Shown here: positions 62,666-64,000 of the stretch, piece by piece | How positions within the stretch are numbered: the first letter of the stretch is position 1 | How the letters are laid out: every line of letters begins with the position of its first letter | NCBI GenBank assembly: GCA_009391535.1 | Contig: VFHP01000012.1 | Coordinates: 62,001-126,000, forward strand | Direction: 5' to 3' | DNA length: 64,000 nt | Origin: SAR202 cluster bacterium | Lineage (GTDB): Bacteria > Chloroflexota > Dehalococcoidia > Lucifugimonadales > UBA2985 | Translations under genes and position numbers: made by a program | The notes under the pieces: model-generated | Database searches by the model: none | The model's input: the letters and a program-made list of their open reading frames with translations, nothing else | Told to the model about the DNA's origin: nothing

Positions 62666-63330
62666 ACCGGCCACGTGGACAAATTATATGACATATCCCA
62701 AAACAAATATTCGTACCTTGTAGAAGTCAAAAAATGACTCGCTATGCTATTATATGTGGAATCACCCCCGCCATCTGCTAATTCATCCAGATTCTCTTTT
62801 AATTGTTCAACAAAAACTCTGAACTCTTCAGAAGTATACATTTCTATCCAAGGTAAATACTGGTTATCAGATAACAAATTGGTAGTGGCTTTCAAGTAAC
62901 CACCGGTCTCAGCATAGCCCCACTGACAGGGCAACAATGTTGAGATGATATCCAGCAAACTTCCTTCGTAAGCCACCCTAAGTAGATAGTCTGTGTAAGC
63001 TATTGTAATGGGTGCAGGTTCCACATTTTCTAAACTATCTGTAGGTATATTAAACTTTTGTGCAAATGACCTGTGTAAATCCATTTCAGTGTTAATAGTT
63101 TCAGTAAGTAGATCCGAAAATTGACCTATAAAATCTAATCTAGGGGCTTTGGCTGCAGCAATGGCCAATACTCTACTGTATTGAATCAGGAAATAATAAT
63201 CTTGCTTAACATAAAATTGAAATTTTTCTATGGGCAAACTACCCAGGCCCATTTCTAATACGAATGGATGTTGAAACAATTTTTCCCATAAATAACTATA
63301 TTCTGAACGTAATCTTTCACTTGTCTTCAT
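62662..63330 (-). CDS. tenA: TenA/THI-4 family protein
   Basis: TenA hydrolyses aminomethylpyrimidine in thiamine salvage. It has the helical-bundle pattern with QDYYFLIQYSRVLAIAAAKA and the catalytic Cys in LLPCQWGYAE (C135). The length is 222 residues. It sits alone between hisS and ubiE. YjbQ at 58.3 kb is the only other candidate thiamine gene in the window. Confidence 0.9.
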   Translation of the reverse strand: MKTSERLRSEYSYLWEKLFQHPFVLEMGLGSLPIEKFQFYVKQDYYFLIQYSRVLAIAAAKAPRLDFIGQFSDLLTETINTEMDLHRSFAQKFNIPTDSLENVEPAPITIAYTDYLLRVAYEGSLLDIISTLLPCQWGYAETGGYLKATTNLLSDNQYLPWIEMYTSEEFRVFVEQLKENLDELADGGGDSTYNSIASHFLTSTRYEYLFWDMSYNLSTWPV

Positions 63331-63341
63331 AGTCTAGAATC

Positions 63342-64000
63342 CTACTCTTTTTCACCAACATGGAATGCTATAGTCTTCATAAACATAGTGCCGTAGGTTA
63401 TACCATCAAATCCCACATGTTCCATTAGTTGTGCAAGATCCTTAGGGGCCAGATAACCTTCCACAGATTCGGGCAAATAAGTATATGCCTCCTTATTTTG
63501 TGCCAAAATGGCTCCCATTATTGGAACTAAGCCTCTGAAATATAATTTCATTAACTTGCCAATTAGACCGCTACTAGATATTGGAACTATGTCCAAGATT
63601 ACCACTTTGCCTCCAGGCTTTAAAACGCGTAGCATTTGCTCCAAGGCCTTATGCTTATCTGCAAAATTCCTCATGCCAAAACCTACGGTCACACAAATAA
63701 AGTGATTATCTGAAAACGGCAAGTTCAAAGCATCCCCTAATACCCAATCTGATTTAGACGACACACCCTGACTAGAAGCTTTTTTCTTGGCGATTGGTAT
63801 CATGTTATTTGCAAAATCCAGACCTATCACCCTTTCAACCAAAGGATTATTAACGAATTCCAAGGCAAAATCACCAGTGCCTGTAGCTACATCCAGCACT
63901 GCTCCATTCATACTGCCCAACCCCAATTTAGTGGCTCTCTTTCTCCAGAAATGGTGCATACCTCCGCTCATAACAGTGTTCATCAAATCATAATGCTCTG
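63342..64000 (-). CDS. ubiE: Demethylmenaquinone methyltransferase UbiE/MenG, 5' end cut
   Basis: UbiE C-methylates demethylmenaquinone with SAM. VLDVATGTGDFALE is motif I, IGLDFANNM and VTVGFGMRNFADKHKAL are family hallmarks. Although a start codon appears at 63986, the frame stays open to the window edge and reads EHYDLMNTVMSGG, the conserved YDxMN N-terminal motif, so the gene continues past 64000. About 220 codons are visible. It fits with quinone biosynthesis and the polyprenyl synthase. Confidence 0.93.
   Translation of the reverse strand, partial: EHYDLMNTVMSGGMHHFWRKRATKLGLGSMNGAVLDVATGTGDFALEFVNNPLVERVIGLDFANNMIPIAKKKASSQGVSSKSDWVLGDALNLPFSDNHFICVTVGFGMRNFADKHKALEQMLRVLKPGGKVVILDIVPISSSGLIGKLMKLYFRGLVPIMGAILAQNKEAYTYLPESVEGYLAPKDLAQLMEHVGFDGITYGTMFMKTIAFHVGEKE

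Noticed and set aside
63342..63986. ubiE as a complete gene starting at 63986
   Set aside because: The frame upstream stays open to the window end and encodes the conserved YDLMN motif, so the gene is cut by the window edge.

Overview
The window is AT-rich bacterial chromosome with dense, mostly same-direction gene runs. TTG and GTG starts are frequent, and stops and starts often overlap by 1 or 4 bases (TAATG, ATGA). Gene content points to a Gram-positive-like or Chloroflexota lineage: the zinc-binding (C+) forms of S4, S14, L28, L32 and L36, an MEP isoprenoid cluster, an IdsA-like polyprenyl synthase, a menaquinone UbiE, and an accessory set of CaiB/BaiF CoA-transferase, XdhC/MocA, GlcD-like oxidase, amidohydrolase, amidase and mu-crystallin. 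That mix resembles marine Dehalococcoidia/SAR202 genomes. This placement is inference from gene content, not a phylogenetic result.

Layout. 1-3.5 kb: a minus-strand operon of DUF177, rpmF and fabD (fabD cut by the window edge) behind a consensus promoter, a small membrane protein, and a siroheme nitrite/sulfite reductase. 3.7-6.1 kb: gatB-secG, a small membrane protein and a YbjQ protein. 6.1-10.1 kb: the minus-strand operon ispD-ispF-cysS-GlcD-like oxidase. 10.2-16.8 kb: a loosely packed region with tRNA-Pro, an SH3-like membrane protein, an amidohydrolase, an EamA transporter, a methyltransferase remnant, a 1-Cys peroxiredoxin, an MFS transporter and several proteins under 60 residues, including a Cys-rich one. 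17.1-37.6 kb: one continuous str-S10-spc-alpha block from rpsL to rpsI, with secY, adk, map, infA, rpoA and truA, but no tuf between fusA and rpsJ. 37.6-42.6 kb: fakA-like, fakB-like (DegV) and recG. 42.7-52.5 kb: rpmB, XdhC and MocA, a CoA-transferase, dnaJ-prmA-rsmE, a Rieske protein, CcdA, and a zinc-ribbon coiled-coil protein followed by a degenerate serine recombinase. 52.5-64 kb: rnpB, birA, mu-crystallin, amidase with a small partner, TauE, an Rdx protein, YhhQ, YjbQ, a polyprenyl synthase, sbcD, hisS, tenA and ubiE (5' end cut).

What stands out. Several core expression proteins carry extra tails: L13 ends in six tandem 17-residue repeats, RpoA in two 16-residue repeats, S3 and S17 in acidic tails, and L5 begins with an extension of about 75 residues. 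The recombinase beside rnpB has lost every active-site residue I can place while keeping its DNA-binding and zinc-ribbon parts. CysRS has KMTRH where KMSKS is expected. Both halves of the nitrite/sulfite reductase carry a full Cys quartet. No CRISPR array, IS element or prophage was seen.
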